Below, piece by piece: positions 43,336 to 51,577 of a stretch of 64,000 nt of DNA (the first letter of the stretch is position 1; every line of letters begins with the position of its first letter). The translations under genes and the position numbers were made by a program. Under the pieces are notes generated by a model. That model saw only the letters and a list, made by a program, of their open reading frames with translations. It did no database searches and had not been told where the DNA came from. Origin of the DNA: Candidatus Eiseniibacteriota bacterium (GTDB lineage Bacteria > Eisenbacteria > RBG-16-71-46 > CAIMUX01). Where the stretch lies: NCBI GenBank assembly GCA_020633975.1, contig JACKCR010000002.1, positions 2,232,001-2,296,000 of the forward strand, read 5' to 3'.

Positions 43336-44004
43336 CTAATGCTCCCCGAGGAGCAGGGAGTGCAGCTGCTCAACCGAATCCACGACCGTATCCGCGCCCG
43401 CCGACTCGTCCTCCCCGCCGAACCCATAGCGGCAGAGAATACAGGGAACACCCGCTCCCCGGGCGCCTTCGACATCGGAGGAGCGGTCGCCCACCATGAC
43501 GATCTCGCGCGCTCCGAGTTCCCGGCGAGCACGATCGATCATCTCGGCTTTGGTGGCGAGTCCGTCCTTCCCGAAGTGGTAGATCGCATCGAGGATCTCC
43601 GCGTACCGGAGGCGCTCCGCTACCGCACCGATGTAGCGAGCCCCCCCGTTCGTGACCAACGCGAGCTTCTTGCCGCGGGCCTTGAGCCCACCGAGAAGCT
43701 CTGGGATCCCCTCGAAGAACCGGCCCCGTTCCAGCACCTCGACCACCTCTTCGTCGATGCAGAGCGATCGAAACTCTTCGGCCAGGTGCTGAACCGGTCG
43801 CGGCAGGATCTCTCGATAGAAGACCGGCCCCGGTTGTCCCGTCAGCTCGAGGATCCGCGCATCGGTCGGCACCTCCGCGTCGATGCCGCGCTCCTCGACG
43901 AACCGGCGGAATGTCCGCTGGATTGCCGGGTTCGCCACTTCCTCGGAACGAAAGAGAGTGCCGTCGTTGTCGAAGCAAATGAGGTCCGCGTGGATGTAAG
44001 ACAT
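43336..44004 (-). CDS. HAD-family phosphatase (phosphoglycolate phosphatase-like)
   Basis: 222 residues from the ATG at 44004; the longer frame into priA is not protein-like. Motif I is ICFDNDGTLFRS (nucleophile Asp and general acid Asp), motif II is KLALVTNGGARYIG, and motifs III/IV are KDGLATKAEMIDRA with IVMVGDRSSDVEGARGAGV. A cap domain lies between I and II. This is a subfamily I HAD phosphatase; phosphoglycolate or pyrophosphate are family substrates, but the actual one is unknown. It starts 10 bp after the priA stop, so it is co-transcribed with priA. Confidence 0.88.
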   Translation of the reverse strand: MSYIHADLICFDNDGTLFRSEEVANPAIQRTFRRFVEERGIDAEVPTDARILELTGQPGPVFYREILPRPVQHLAEEFRSLCIDEEVVEVLERGRFFEGIPELLGGLKARGKKLALVTNGGARYIGAVAERLRYAEILDAIYHFGKDGLATKAEMIDRARRELGAREIVMVGDRSSDVEGARGAGVPCILCRYGFGGEDESAGADTVVDSVEQLHSLLLGEH

Positions 44005-44014
44005 GGGCGGGAGA

Positions 44015-46306
44015 CTACACCATCGAGACGGGATCGACGTCTGCCAGAACGCGCGTCGAGGAAAGCCCGCGTGGCGGCTTCTCCGAGAGGGCCACGAGCG
44101 CGAACTCGTGGAGCAGCTTCGGCGACTTCCCGATGAGTCCGAGATGCCAGCGATACTGCCCCTTGAGTCGGGAGATCGGCATCGGCGCGGGCCCGATGGT
44201 ACGGAGCGGCGCACGCATCGCCGCGATCCGCCGGGACAGGAGGTCCGCGAGCGCGTCCGCACGACTCTCCACTTGAGACTCCTTCGGCCCGTCGACGAGA
44301 AGGTGGACCAGTCGTCGAAACGGCGGATACCCGAGCTCCCTGCGGAAGTCCAACTCCGTCTCGGCGAAGAGCGCGTAGTCCTGAGCAACGGCCGCCTGGA
44401 TCACGTAGTGCAGCGGCTGGAAGGTCTGGAGGACGACCTCCCCGGCCAACTTCCCGCGTCCCGCTCTTCCCGCGACCTGGGTGAGTACCTGGAAGCCGCG
44501 CTCCCCCGCGCGGAAGTCCGGCAGGAGGAACTCCTGATCGGCCTGAAGCACGCCGACCAAGGTGACACGAGGGAAGTCGAACCCCTTCGCGACCATCTGC
44601 GTGCCGAGCAGAACGTCGACGTCGCCGTCCTCCATCCGCTCGACCAGCTTGGCGTGGGATCCCTTCTTCCGCGTCGCGTCACGATCCATCCGCTCGATCC
44701 GCGCGCCCGGCAGGAGTTCCAGCAGGTCCTCTTCGATCCGCTGCGTCCCGAATCCGCCGTAGAAGAAGTGCGCTCCTCCGCACCCGTCGCATCGCTCGGG
44801 TTCCGGGCGGAACGCGTTGCAATAGTGACAGCGGAGTCTCCGGTCGGACTTGTGGTAGGTCAGCACCACGTCGCATTGCGTACAGGAAACGCTCGTGCCG
44901 CAGTCGGCGCACTGCACCGTGGTCGAGTGTCCCCGTCGGTTGAGGAAGAGGATGATCTGCTCGCCTCGTTCGATCCGCTCGCGCATCCGCCGAACGAGTG
45001 GCGGCGAGAAGATCGACACGCCCCCACCCCGTTCCATCTGGACAGTCTGCACACCGCCTTGGGCGACGCCGCCGTGCGCCTCCGGCACGTCCGTCCGGCC
45101 GTTCGTCTGCGTCCCGTTCGATGGTCGGGTCGAGTTCGCGCTCGCCGGGGCCGCACTCGGCCCGGGCTCGTCCTCGTCGTCCCGATGCTCGGCCATGTCG
45201 ACGATCGTCACCCGCGCCTTCTGTCTTCCGTCGATCCGCTCCGGGAGGACGACGTGCGAGTACTTGCCCTCGTTCGCGTTGATCCAACTCTCGAGCGACG
45301 GCGTCGCAGTCCCGAGGACGACGACGGCTGAGGCAAGCCGGGCGCGATAGATCGCCACGTCCCGCCCGTGGTACCGCGGCGCTTCTTCTTGCTTGTACGC
45401 CGTCTCGTGCTCCTCGTCGACGACGACCAGGCGGAGCTTCGGCAACGGGACGAACACAGCAGACCGAGCCCCGACGACGACCGGGAGCCGGCCCTCTCTC
45501 GCCTCGGCCCAGACCCGTCGCCTCTCGCCATCCCCGGCCTGGCTATGGTAGAGCCCCACCTGGCCCGGGAACCGCTGCTGAACGCGGGCCAGGATCTGCG
45601 CTCCCATGGCGATCTCGGGGACGAGGAACAGCACCTGCCCTCCCCCCGCGATCACTTCCGCGGCGAGACGAAGATAGACCTCGGTCTTCCCGCTTCCCGT
45701 CACGCCGTGGAGCAGAAAGGGCGCGAACGAGGTGGTTCGGAGCGCAGTTCCGATCGCAGCCAACGCGGCGTCCTGGTGCGACGTCAGAACGACCCCACCA
45801 AGAGGTGCAGTGGACGGAGAGGGCGGCGGATCCACGCTCGCCACTCCCGGCAACGCCGAGCCGGTCTGAAGACTGTCCGCGGAGTCCGCTCCGGCCGCCT
45901 GCTCGACCGTCGGCTCCGCGGTAGCGGGCTCGGACGTTTCAGCCTGCGCCTTCAGTCGACGGTCCCGCGCCCCACCCTTCCGCACGTTTGGAGGGAGCGC
46001 CGCATCGAGCACTTGTCCCCATGGCGCGAGGTAGTACTCCGCAACCCAACGCGTGAGCTGGAGGATCTCGTCCGTTACCAGCCGTTCGGGCGGATCGCAA
46101 TCCAGGATGGCCCGGAGCCCCCGCACATCGGGTCGCTCGGAGCCGAGCGAAACCACATACCCGTGGGCTTCACGCCGTCCGAAAGGAATCCGGACCCGGT
46201 GTCCGGGTTCGACCTCCAGGCCGGCTGGCACGGAATAGGAAAACGTCTGCCGGAGAGCGTTCGGCAGCGCGACTTCCGCATACAGCTGTGTGGTTCCGGT
46301 CGGCAT
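44015..46306 (-). CDS. priA: Primosomal helicase PriA with two low-complexity inserts
   Basis: 763 residues. N-terminal DNA-binding domain (AEVALPNALRQTFSYSVPAG; VRIPFGRREAHGYVV), helicase motifs GVTGSGKTEVYLRLA (Walker A), VVDEEHETAYKQEEAPRYHGRD (DEEH box), and a zinc region with CADCGTSVSCTQC..CHYCN..CDGCGG, then ILLGTQMVAKGFDFPRVTLVG and GRAGRG. PriA restarts stalled replication forks. Two inserts are unusual: about 55 residues of Ala/Glu/Pro/Ser/Thr between the DNA-binding and helicase parts (45800-45960), and about 40 residues of Ala/Ser/Thr/Gly/Asn in the loop between helicase subdomains (45020-45195). The HAD phosphatase gene follows after 10 bp. Confidence 0.93.
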   Translation of the reverse strand: MPTGTTQLYAEVALPNALRQTFSYSVPAGLEVEPGHRVRIPFGRREAHGYVVSLGSERPDVRGLRAILDCDPPERLVTDEILQLTRWVAEYYLAPWGQVLDAALPPNVRKGGARDRRLKAQAETSEPATAEPTVEQAAGADSADSLQTGSALPGVASVDPPPSPSTAPLGGVVLTSHQDAALAAIGTALRTTSFAPFLLHGVTGSGKTEVYLRLAAEVIAGGGQVLFLVPEIAMGAQILARVQQRFPGQVGLYHSQAGDGERRRVWAEAREGRLPVVVGARSAVFVPLPKLRLVVVDEEHETAYKQEEAPRYHGRDVAIYRARLASAVVVLGTATPSLESWINANEGKYSHVVLPERIDGRQKARVTIVDMAEHRDDEDEPGPSAAPASANSTRPSNGTQTNGRTDVPEAHGGVAQGGVQTVQMERGGGVSIFSPPLVRRMRERIERGEQIILFLNRRGHSTTVQCADCGTSVSCTQCDVVLTYHKSDRRLRCHYCNAFRPEPERCDGCGGAHFFYGGFGTQRIEEDLLELLPGARIERMDRDATRKKGSHAKLVERMEDGDVDVLLGTQMVAKGFDFPRVTLVGVLQADQEFLLPDFRAGERGFQVLTQVAGRAGRGKLAGEVVLQTFQPLHYVIQAAVAQDYALFAETELDFRRELGYPPFRRLVHLLVDGPKESQVESRADALADLLSRRIAAMRAPLRTIGPAPMPISRLKGQYRWHLGLIGKSPKLLHEFALVALSEKPPRGLSSTRVLADVDPVSMV

Positions 46307-46364
46307 GGGGGCCGACCGTAGCGGAAGGACATGGGGGAGCGGAAGCGCCTGCTTGCGCGAAGAA

Positions 46365-46799
46365 TCAGAAGTTCGAGGCTTCGTCCATCGAGCCGAGCGA
46401 CTCGTCGGGCTCGAACAGGTTTCGGATCCGGTCGAGCAGGCGACGCGGGCTGAACGGCTTCAGGATGTAGTCGTCCGCGCCGTTTTCGATCCCCGCCTCT
46501 CGATCGATCGGGCGTCCCTTGGCCGAGAGCATCAGGATCGGCACGTCCGCCGTGTCCTGGTCCGCCCTCAGGCGACGCGCCACTTCGAGCCCGTCCATCC
46601 CCGGCATCATCACGTCGAGCACGATCAGATGGGGTTGCCGCTCCTTGGCCTTGCGGAGTGCATCTTCCCCGCACGACGCCGTCACGACTTCGTAGCCTTC
46701 CATCGTCAGGCTGAACTCGAGGATGTGCACGATGTAGATCTCGTCATCGACGACGAGAATCCGCTTCTTCGGACCGTTTCTACCTTGGTCGAGTTGCAT
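46365..46799 (-). CDS. Stand-alone response-regulator receiver protein
   Basis: 144 residues, a single REC domain: RILVVDDEIYIVHILEFSL (acidic pocket), LIVLDVMMPGMDGLEVARRL (phosphorylated Asp), ILMLSAKGRP (Ser in place of the usual Thr/Ser) and DYILKPFSPRRLLDRI (the conserved Lys). No output domain, only a short acidic tail (EPDESLGSMDEASNF). Its gene follows the GGDEF-like regulator by 12 bp, so the pair may form a relay. No histidine kinase is encoded in the window. It lies 58 bp upstream of priA. Confidence 0.9.
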   Translation of the reverse strand: MQLDQGRNGPKKRILVVDDEIYIVHILEFSLTMEGYEVVTASCGEDALRKAKERQPHLIVLDVMMPGMDGLEVARRLRADQDTADVPILMLSAKGRPIDREAGIENGADDYILKPFSPRRLLDRIRNLFEPDESLGSMDEASNF

Positions 46800-46811
46800 T
46801 CCGGGTCTCCC

Positions 46812-47771
46812 CTACCCGTCGGCCCGTCGATCCCAGACGAGAACGCTGCGATTCTGGCTCTTGCCGAAACGCTTGAGTTCCGCCGCGATGTCAGAGATCT
46901 CGGCCACATGGCTCGCGCCTTGGTTCGCAGTGGAGACCGCAGCGATGGTGAGCGTCATGATGGGATAGCGCTGGACCAAACCCTGACGGTTCTTGGTCTC
47001 GATGTAACCGCGCTCTCGATCGACCTCGTTGTAGAGCTCGGGCACCTGTTCGTCGAAGCGCTGGATGATCCAGTCCCCGACTTGCTGCGCCCGGTCCGGC
47101 TGGGTGATCACGACGAAGTCGTCCCCACCCACGTGGCCGACGAAGTCCGTCGGCGCGCCGAGATCATCGACCGCTTGGCGCAGAAGGAAGGCGAGCAGCC
47201 GGATGATCTGGTCGCCCTTCTGATAGCTGTAGAAATCGTTGAACGGCTTGAAGTGGTCCACGTCGAGATACATGAAGACGAAGTCGCCTCCGTTCTCGAG
47301 ACGCAGACGTAGCTGTTGCTCGATCCCCTTGTTTCCGGGAAGACCGGTGAGCGGGTTCGCATCCCGCTGGAGCCGTCCCCAGTCGAGGAGGTTCCGTACG
47401 CGCATGAGGAGTTCGCGCTGCTCGTACGGCTTCGTCACATAGTCGTTCGCGCCGAGGTCGAGTCCACCGATCCGGTCGTTCGTTTCCGACATGGCGGTGA
47501 GCATGATGATCGGAATCTGCGACGTCCGGACGTTCGCCTTGAGACGACGGCAGAGTTCGCGCCCATCCATCTTCGGCATCATCACGTCGAGGAGGATGAG
47601 ATCCGGGTGGTGTGCTTCTACGACTTCGAGGCCCTCTTCACCGTCACCGGCGGTGAGGACGCTGTACCCTTCCCGCATGAGGATGGCCCGAAGGATCTTA
47701 CGCAGGTCCGAATCGTCTTCGACGACGAGGATCTGCGGAACCTCGGGCACGATCTTGGGCTGTGCTGTCAT
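46812..47771 (-). CDS. Response regulator with degenerate GGDEF output domain
   Basis: 319 residues. REC domain: QILVVEDDSDLRKILRAIL, LILLDVMMPKMDGRELCRRL, PIIMLTAMSE and DYVTKPYEQREL. A GGDEF domain follows: NPLTGLPGNKGIEQQL, FVFMYLDVDHFKPFNDFYSYQKGD, and the signature at residues 215-219 reading GGDDF instead of GG(D/E)EF. The fourth position normally holds the catalytic Glu, so diguanylate cyclase activity may be weak or absent. It could bind GTP or signal otherwise. PilZ-like and PilB-type proteins in the same window would be natural partners in c-di-GMP signalling (inference). Followed by the stand-alone receiver gene. Confidence 0.88.
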   Translation of the reverse strand: MTAQPKIVPEVPQILVVEDDSDLRKILRAILMREGYSVLTAGDGEEGLEVVEAHHPDLILLDVMMPKMDGRELCRRLKANVRTSQIPIIMLTAMSETNDRIGGLDLGANDYVTKPYEQRELLMRVRNLLDWGRLQRDANPLTGLPGNKGIEQQLRLRLENGGDFVFMYLDVDHFKPFNDFYSYQKGDQIIRLLAFLLRQAVDDLGAPTDFVGHVGGDDFVVITQPDRAQQVGDWIIQRFDEQVPELYNEVDRERGYIETKNRQGLVQRYPIMTLTIAAVSTANQGASHVAEISDIAAELKRFGKSQNRSVLVWDRRADG

Positions 47772-47933
47772 CGGCTCCTCGTCCGGTAGTGTCCTTGAGG
47801 AGTTGATCGGGCGATCGGAGACCGATGTTGAGCCCCGAGATGGGGTTCGCGGGAACGTGAGGCTCCCGGACGAGACCGGAGTTCCTCCAAGCGGAAGGGA
47901 TTTCCGACCGCTGGGGGAAATGGCGCAGCGAGT

Positions 47934-50864
47934 TCAGCGGACGATCTGGATCTTCCGGCTGTCGACGCCGCTCTCCGTCTCGAGTCGCACGAAGTAGACC
48001 CCGGCGGGGACCACGCTTCCGCTGTCGTCCCGGCCGTCCCAGTTGAGGGTGTGGGCGCCTCCCAGCTGGGTGCCGCTCGCCAACCGACGGATGCGGCGGC
48101 CGCTCGCGTCGACGATGTCGACGTCCACGTGCTCGCCCAGCGCGAGTTCGTAGCGGATCCGCGTCACGTCCTGCATCGGATTGGGGAACGACGAGAGGCG
48201 CGCGACGCGAACCTCCCCACTGCCGGCCAGCGCGCCGAGGGTAGGCTGACTCGCGAGAACCAGCTTCTGACCACCGGGATCGCTGGCCTGGAGTGACAGA
48301 ATCCTCGAGTCCGCCACTGTCTGGTCTCCGTCCCACATTCGCACGAGCGGCAACTCGATCCGGACCGGCTCCTCACCGTGCGCGAGAGTCCGTCCTGCCG
48401 GGTCGTACGCGACCACCTTGTAGACGCCGATGCCCGCACTCCAGTCCAGCACCGCGCCCGTTCGTGCGTTCGCGAGAACGGGCGCGCCATCGAGTTCGAA
48501 CCCGCGGGGAAGCGTGAATGCGAACGAGACGACGCCGAGTTCGTCGGGAGCGAGTAGGAGTCGATAGGCGCTCTCGTCCGCGTCTTCGCCCCATTCGAGG
48601 GATCCTGGAGTCTCCGCTGCGGCGAGGAGCATCGCCTCGGGCCGAGGTTGCGCCATGATCCGGGTGACGATCGCGCCTAGGTCCCCTGCCGTGATCCCGG
48701 ACACGCCGTCGATGTCCGCGCAGTCCTGCCCATCGGTGTCGAGGAGCGCTCGGCCGAGGATATGGTTCACGGTCGCGACGACATCGAGGACGTCGACGTG
48801 CTCATCCTGGTTCGCGTCGCCTGGGAGATCGCAGTTCCCCGTCCCGCCAGCGACCGCATTGACCGCGCCGTCTGCGCGGAGCTTTCCCCAGCCCAGAGTC
48901 TTCGTCCACCCTTGGCCGCCGTCGTCCGCCGTGTCGACGAGGATCTGCTTCACCTGGGCACGGGTCAGAGTGGGATCCTTCTGGAGCATGAGCGCGATCG
49001 TCCCCGCCACGTGCGGCGCTGCCATCGAAGTCCCTGCCAGGACCACGTGCTCACCGTCGTTGATCTGATACCGGGCTTCCGGCGCCGAACGCGCAGCCAT
49101 GGCCGAGGCGATCCACATGCCAGGCGCTGCCAGATCCGGCTTGTCGGGTCCGGACTTGCCCCTGCGCGGCCCGTTCGAGCTGAACGACGAGACTGCGCCG
49201 AGAGGGTTCGAGTCCGGTGCTTGCTGAAACCCTGTGCGCGTCGGCCAACGGAAGCGAGTATTGAAGGAGGCAACGGAGATCACATTCTCCGCGGACGCGG
49301 GCATGCCGATGTTGCTGTCGAGGCTCGGATTCGAAACCGTCAAGCCGTACTGCCCACGCTCACCGTAGTAGTGAACCGGTCCCGCCGAGTTGTTCACGGA
49401 GCGCACACGAACCTGCCAGTTCCCGAGCGTGATCGGATCCGGGTACTCGGCTGCGGTCAGCATGACCCACGCATTCCCCTGACCGTTCCCTGGGTAGCTC
49501 TGAGTCGTGTAGAGATAGACGGTATCGTTCCCGAGCCCCTGACTCCGTACGGGGGACTGGGAAGACGAAGTGTCGAGCGGCAGAACCAGAGAGTTGCCGT
49601 CCGGAGAGACGACCGTCACCTCGAACTGATCGCCCGGATCCCACCAGAGTTCGAACCGAAGCAGGAAGTGAGGTGCTCCCGTGTCCGGATCGTTCTGATG
49701 CCTCGCAGTGAAGGTTTGCGTCTGACCCGCACCGACGTTGGCGACGCTGTGCCAGGCCGACGTCTGGTCATTCCCCGCAGCGACGACGACGAGTAGGTCG
49801 TTCTGAGCGATGAAGCTGTTGTACGCGGTCTCGAAGAGCGAGGACCCGTCGTGCGGCCCCATCGTGACGCCTTGGCTCTGGTTGATCACGATCCGCCGGC
49901 TGAGTTCGCGCGCCTTCTGCGCGAAGTACTTGAGAGCATCGACACTCTCTACGGTCGTTCCGCCGCCGAACAGCTCCTGCCACGGCGCGCCTCCGTAGCA
50001 GAAGAGATCGCATCCCCAGTTCTTCACCGCGATGATGTCGGCCTGCCAGGCGATTCCTCGATAGGTGCCGCTCGCGCTTCCGGCCGACCCATCGCCCACG
50101 GCGATCCCCGCAACGTGAGAGCCGTGCCCGAAGTCGTTGGAGAAGTCGTTCAGGTCCACCTGCCCCGAGTCGATGTCGTTCTTCGTGTACTCCGAGCCGT
50201 AGCCGAAGCTCGGCGGCGTTCCCGTCTCCTTCTCCTGATCCCAGATGTAGAGGATCCGCGAGCCACCGGAGTCGTCCTTGAAGTCGTCGTGCGTGATGTC
50301 GATTCCATCGTCGAGGAGTCCGAAGAGCACCCCGTCCCCCGCGAACCCTGTCGGCGGCACGTTGACTGTCGTGGCGCCGATCGCGTCCAGCGACTGATCG
50401 AGGTTGGTCGCCATCCGGTAGGAACCCTCGATCGCATGGACGAGCGGATGGGAACCGATCCGGTCCAGGTCCGCCTCCGCGACCATCGCCGTGACGATGT
50501 CCCCGGCTCGGGTCCTCGGCTTCGCACCGAGATCCGCCAGCTCCGCATCCGTCAGGTCGCTCTGGATCAGGACGGGAAACACGAGATCCGCGGGAGAGCT
50601 CCCATAGATCGCGAGACGACGCCCAACGACTTCGAGATCCTCCGCTGACTCGCGTGATTGCGCCACCGCGAAGAGGATTCCCGGATCGAGCTTGGTCTTG
50701 GCGGAAGCGGACATCGCTTCGATGCGCTCCGCACCGAGAGTCCGGAGGGAACTCTCGTTCTCCGCACTGGCGGCGCGAGCGAGAAAGAGTGCCGCCACGA
50801 GCGACAGGCCGAACGACCACGGGCGAGCCGGCGAGAAACGGAATCGGATCGGACGACGGATCAT
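47934..50864 (-). CDS. Secreted subtilase (S8) with dockerin and FlgD-like tail
   Basis: 976 residues. The ATG at 50864 overlaps the previous stop (ATGA) and follows AAGGAG; a signal peptide ends near RAASA. The S8 triad is complete: Asp185 (LLDDGID), His247 (GHGSHVAG) and Ser613 (GTSMAAP), with oxyanion Asn365 (VAAGND). An insert of about 130 residues (380-510) between Asn and Ser looks like a beta-rich PA/P-like domain. Residues 679-738 match a dockerin type I: GDANQDEHVDVLDVVATVN and DIDGVSGITAGDLGAIVTR, two calcium F-hand-like repeats. The last 90 residues are the FlgD/Por-type tail (SSFPNPMQDVTRIRY, VDASGRRIRRLA, PAGVYFVRLET, RKIQIVR). The cohesin protein encoded in the same operon is the natural partner of the dockerin. 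Confidence 0.92.
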   Translation of the reverse strand: MIRRPIRFRFSPARPWSFGLSLVAALFLARAASAENESSLRTLGAERIEAMSASAKTKLDPGILFAVAQSRESAEDLEVVGRRLAIYGSSPADLVFPVLIQSDLTDAELADLGAKPRTRAGDIVTAMVAEADLDRIGSHPLVHAIEGSYRMATNLDQSLDAIGATTVNVPPTGFAGDGVLFGLLDDGIDITHDDFKDDSGGSRILYIWDQEKETGTPPSFGYGSEYTKNDIDSGQVDLNDFSNDFGHGSHVAGIAVGDGSAGSASGTYRGIAWQADIIAVKNWGCDLFCYGGAPWQELFGGGTTVESVDALKYFAQKARELSRRIVINQSQGVTMGPHDGSSLFETAYNSFIAQNDLLVVVAAGNDQTSAWHSVANVGAGQTQTFTARHQNDPDTGAPHFLLRFELWWDPGDQFEVTVVSPDGNSLVLPLDTSSSQSPVRSQGLGNDTVYLYTTQSYPGNGQGNAWVMLTAAEYPDPITLGNWQVRVRSVNNSAGPVHYYGERGQYGLTVSNPSLDSNIGMPASAENVISVASFNTRFRWPTRTGFQQAPDSNPLGAVSSFSSNGPRRGKSGPDKPDLAAPGMWIASAMAARSAPEARYQINDGEHVVLAGTSMAAPHVAGTIALMLQKDPTLTRAQVKQILVDTADDGGQGWTKTLGWGKLRADGAVNAVAGGTGNCDLPGDANQDEHVDVLDVVATVNHILGRALLDTDGQDCADIDGVSGITAGDLGAIVTRIMAQPRPEAMLLAAAETPGSLEWGEDADESAYRLLLAPDELGVVSFAFTLPRGFELDGAPVLANARTGAVLDWSAGIGVYKVVAYDPAGRTLAHGEEPVRIELPLVRMWDGDQTVADSRILSLQASDPGGQKLVLASQPTLGALAGSGEVRVARLSSFPNPMQDVTRIRYELALGEHVDVDIVDASGRRIRRLASGTQLGGAHTLNWDGRDDSGSVVPAGVYFVRLETESGVDSRKIQIVR

Positions 50865-51565
50865 CCTGCGTGCTCCTTGGAAAGCTCGTGTAGGAACGCA
50901 AGTACGGCGCTCTCGAACGTCGGGTAGGTGGTGCCGTCCACCTGCCAGGTCCCGGAATCTCCGGCCGTGATGCCGCTGTCCGCGACCGGCGCGGCGTCGG
51001 CTGCGAGGAGGGCGTTCGCGAAGTCCCCCTGTGCGGCGAGAGCAGTCGCCTCGATCAGGAAGAGATCGGTCGTGTCGATGCTCGGTCGATGGGAGAAGAC
51101 GAAGCTCCCTTCCGTCCGGGCCGCCTGAGCGTAGGAAACCGCGGCGACAAGGCCGCTGCCCCCCGCGCCGAGTTCTGCTGCCGCTCGTCCAGCATCGACT
51201 TCGGGGCCGCTCTGACTGGCCGCAGCGGTCTCGAACGTCGCAGCCGCGACCGCCATCTCCGGCGCACTCGTGGCGAGGCCCAGCTGGGCCCACCCGAGCC
51301 CGACGTAGGCCGGGCCGAACGCGTCGTCGATTCCGATCGCTCTCTCGAAGTCCTGCAGGGCCGCTGCGAGATCACCGTCCGAGTAGCGGTCCCAGCCGCG
51401 AGTCGTGAACTCGTCCGGAGTGAGTGGAAGCTTCTCGCGATCAGAGCAACCCACGCCGCCGAGAAATGCGGCCGTCGAAGCCGCGATCAGAGCTGCCGCT
51501 GCCAGGCGACGAACACTGCCGACCGTGACACACCAACCTCTCTCGTTCACCATCCGCTCCCTCAT
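50861..51565 (-). CDS. TPR lipoprotein between cohesin and protease genes
   Basis: 234 residues. The signal ends in a lipobox (STAAFLGGVGCSD). The mature part starts LPLTPDEFTTRGWDRYSDGDLAAALQDFERAIGIDDAFGPAYVGLGWAQLGL (read in parts), a clear TPR pair, followed by Ala-rich helices and TTDLFLIEATALAAQGDFANALLA. The protein is probably anchored in the outer membrane, facing the periplasm or the surface. It starts 12 bp after the cohesin gene and overlaps the protease gene, so all three are co-translated. It may help to export or hold the complex. ATG at 51553 is an alternative start. Confidence 0.82.
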   Translation of the reverse strand: MRERMVNERGWCVTVGSVRRLAAAALIAASTAAFLGGVGCSDREKLPLTPDEFTTRGWDRYSDGDLAAALQDFERAIGIDDAFGPAYVGLGWAQLGLATSAPEMAVAAATFETAAASQSGPEVDAGRAAAELGAGGSGLVAAVSYAQAARTEGSFVFSHRPSIDTTDLFLIEATALAAQGDFANALLAADAAPVADSGITAGDSGTWQVDGTTYPTFESAVLAFLHELSKEHAG

Positions 51566-51577
51566 CGTTCCGTCCGT

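Noticed and set aside
50865-51293. Extension of the subtilase frame back to 51293
   Set aside because: It overlaps the TPR lipoprotein gene; the internal ATG at 50864 has a ribosome-binding site and a signal peptide.
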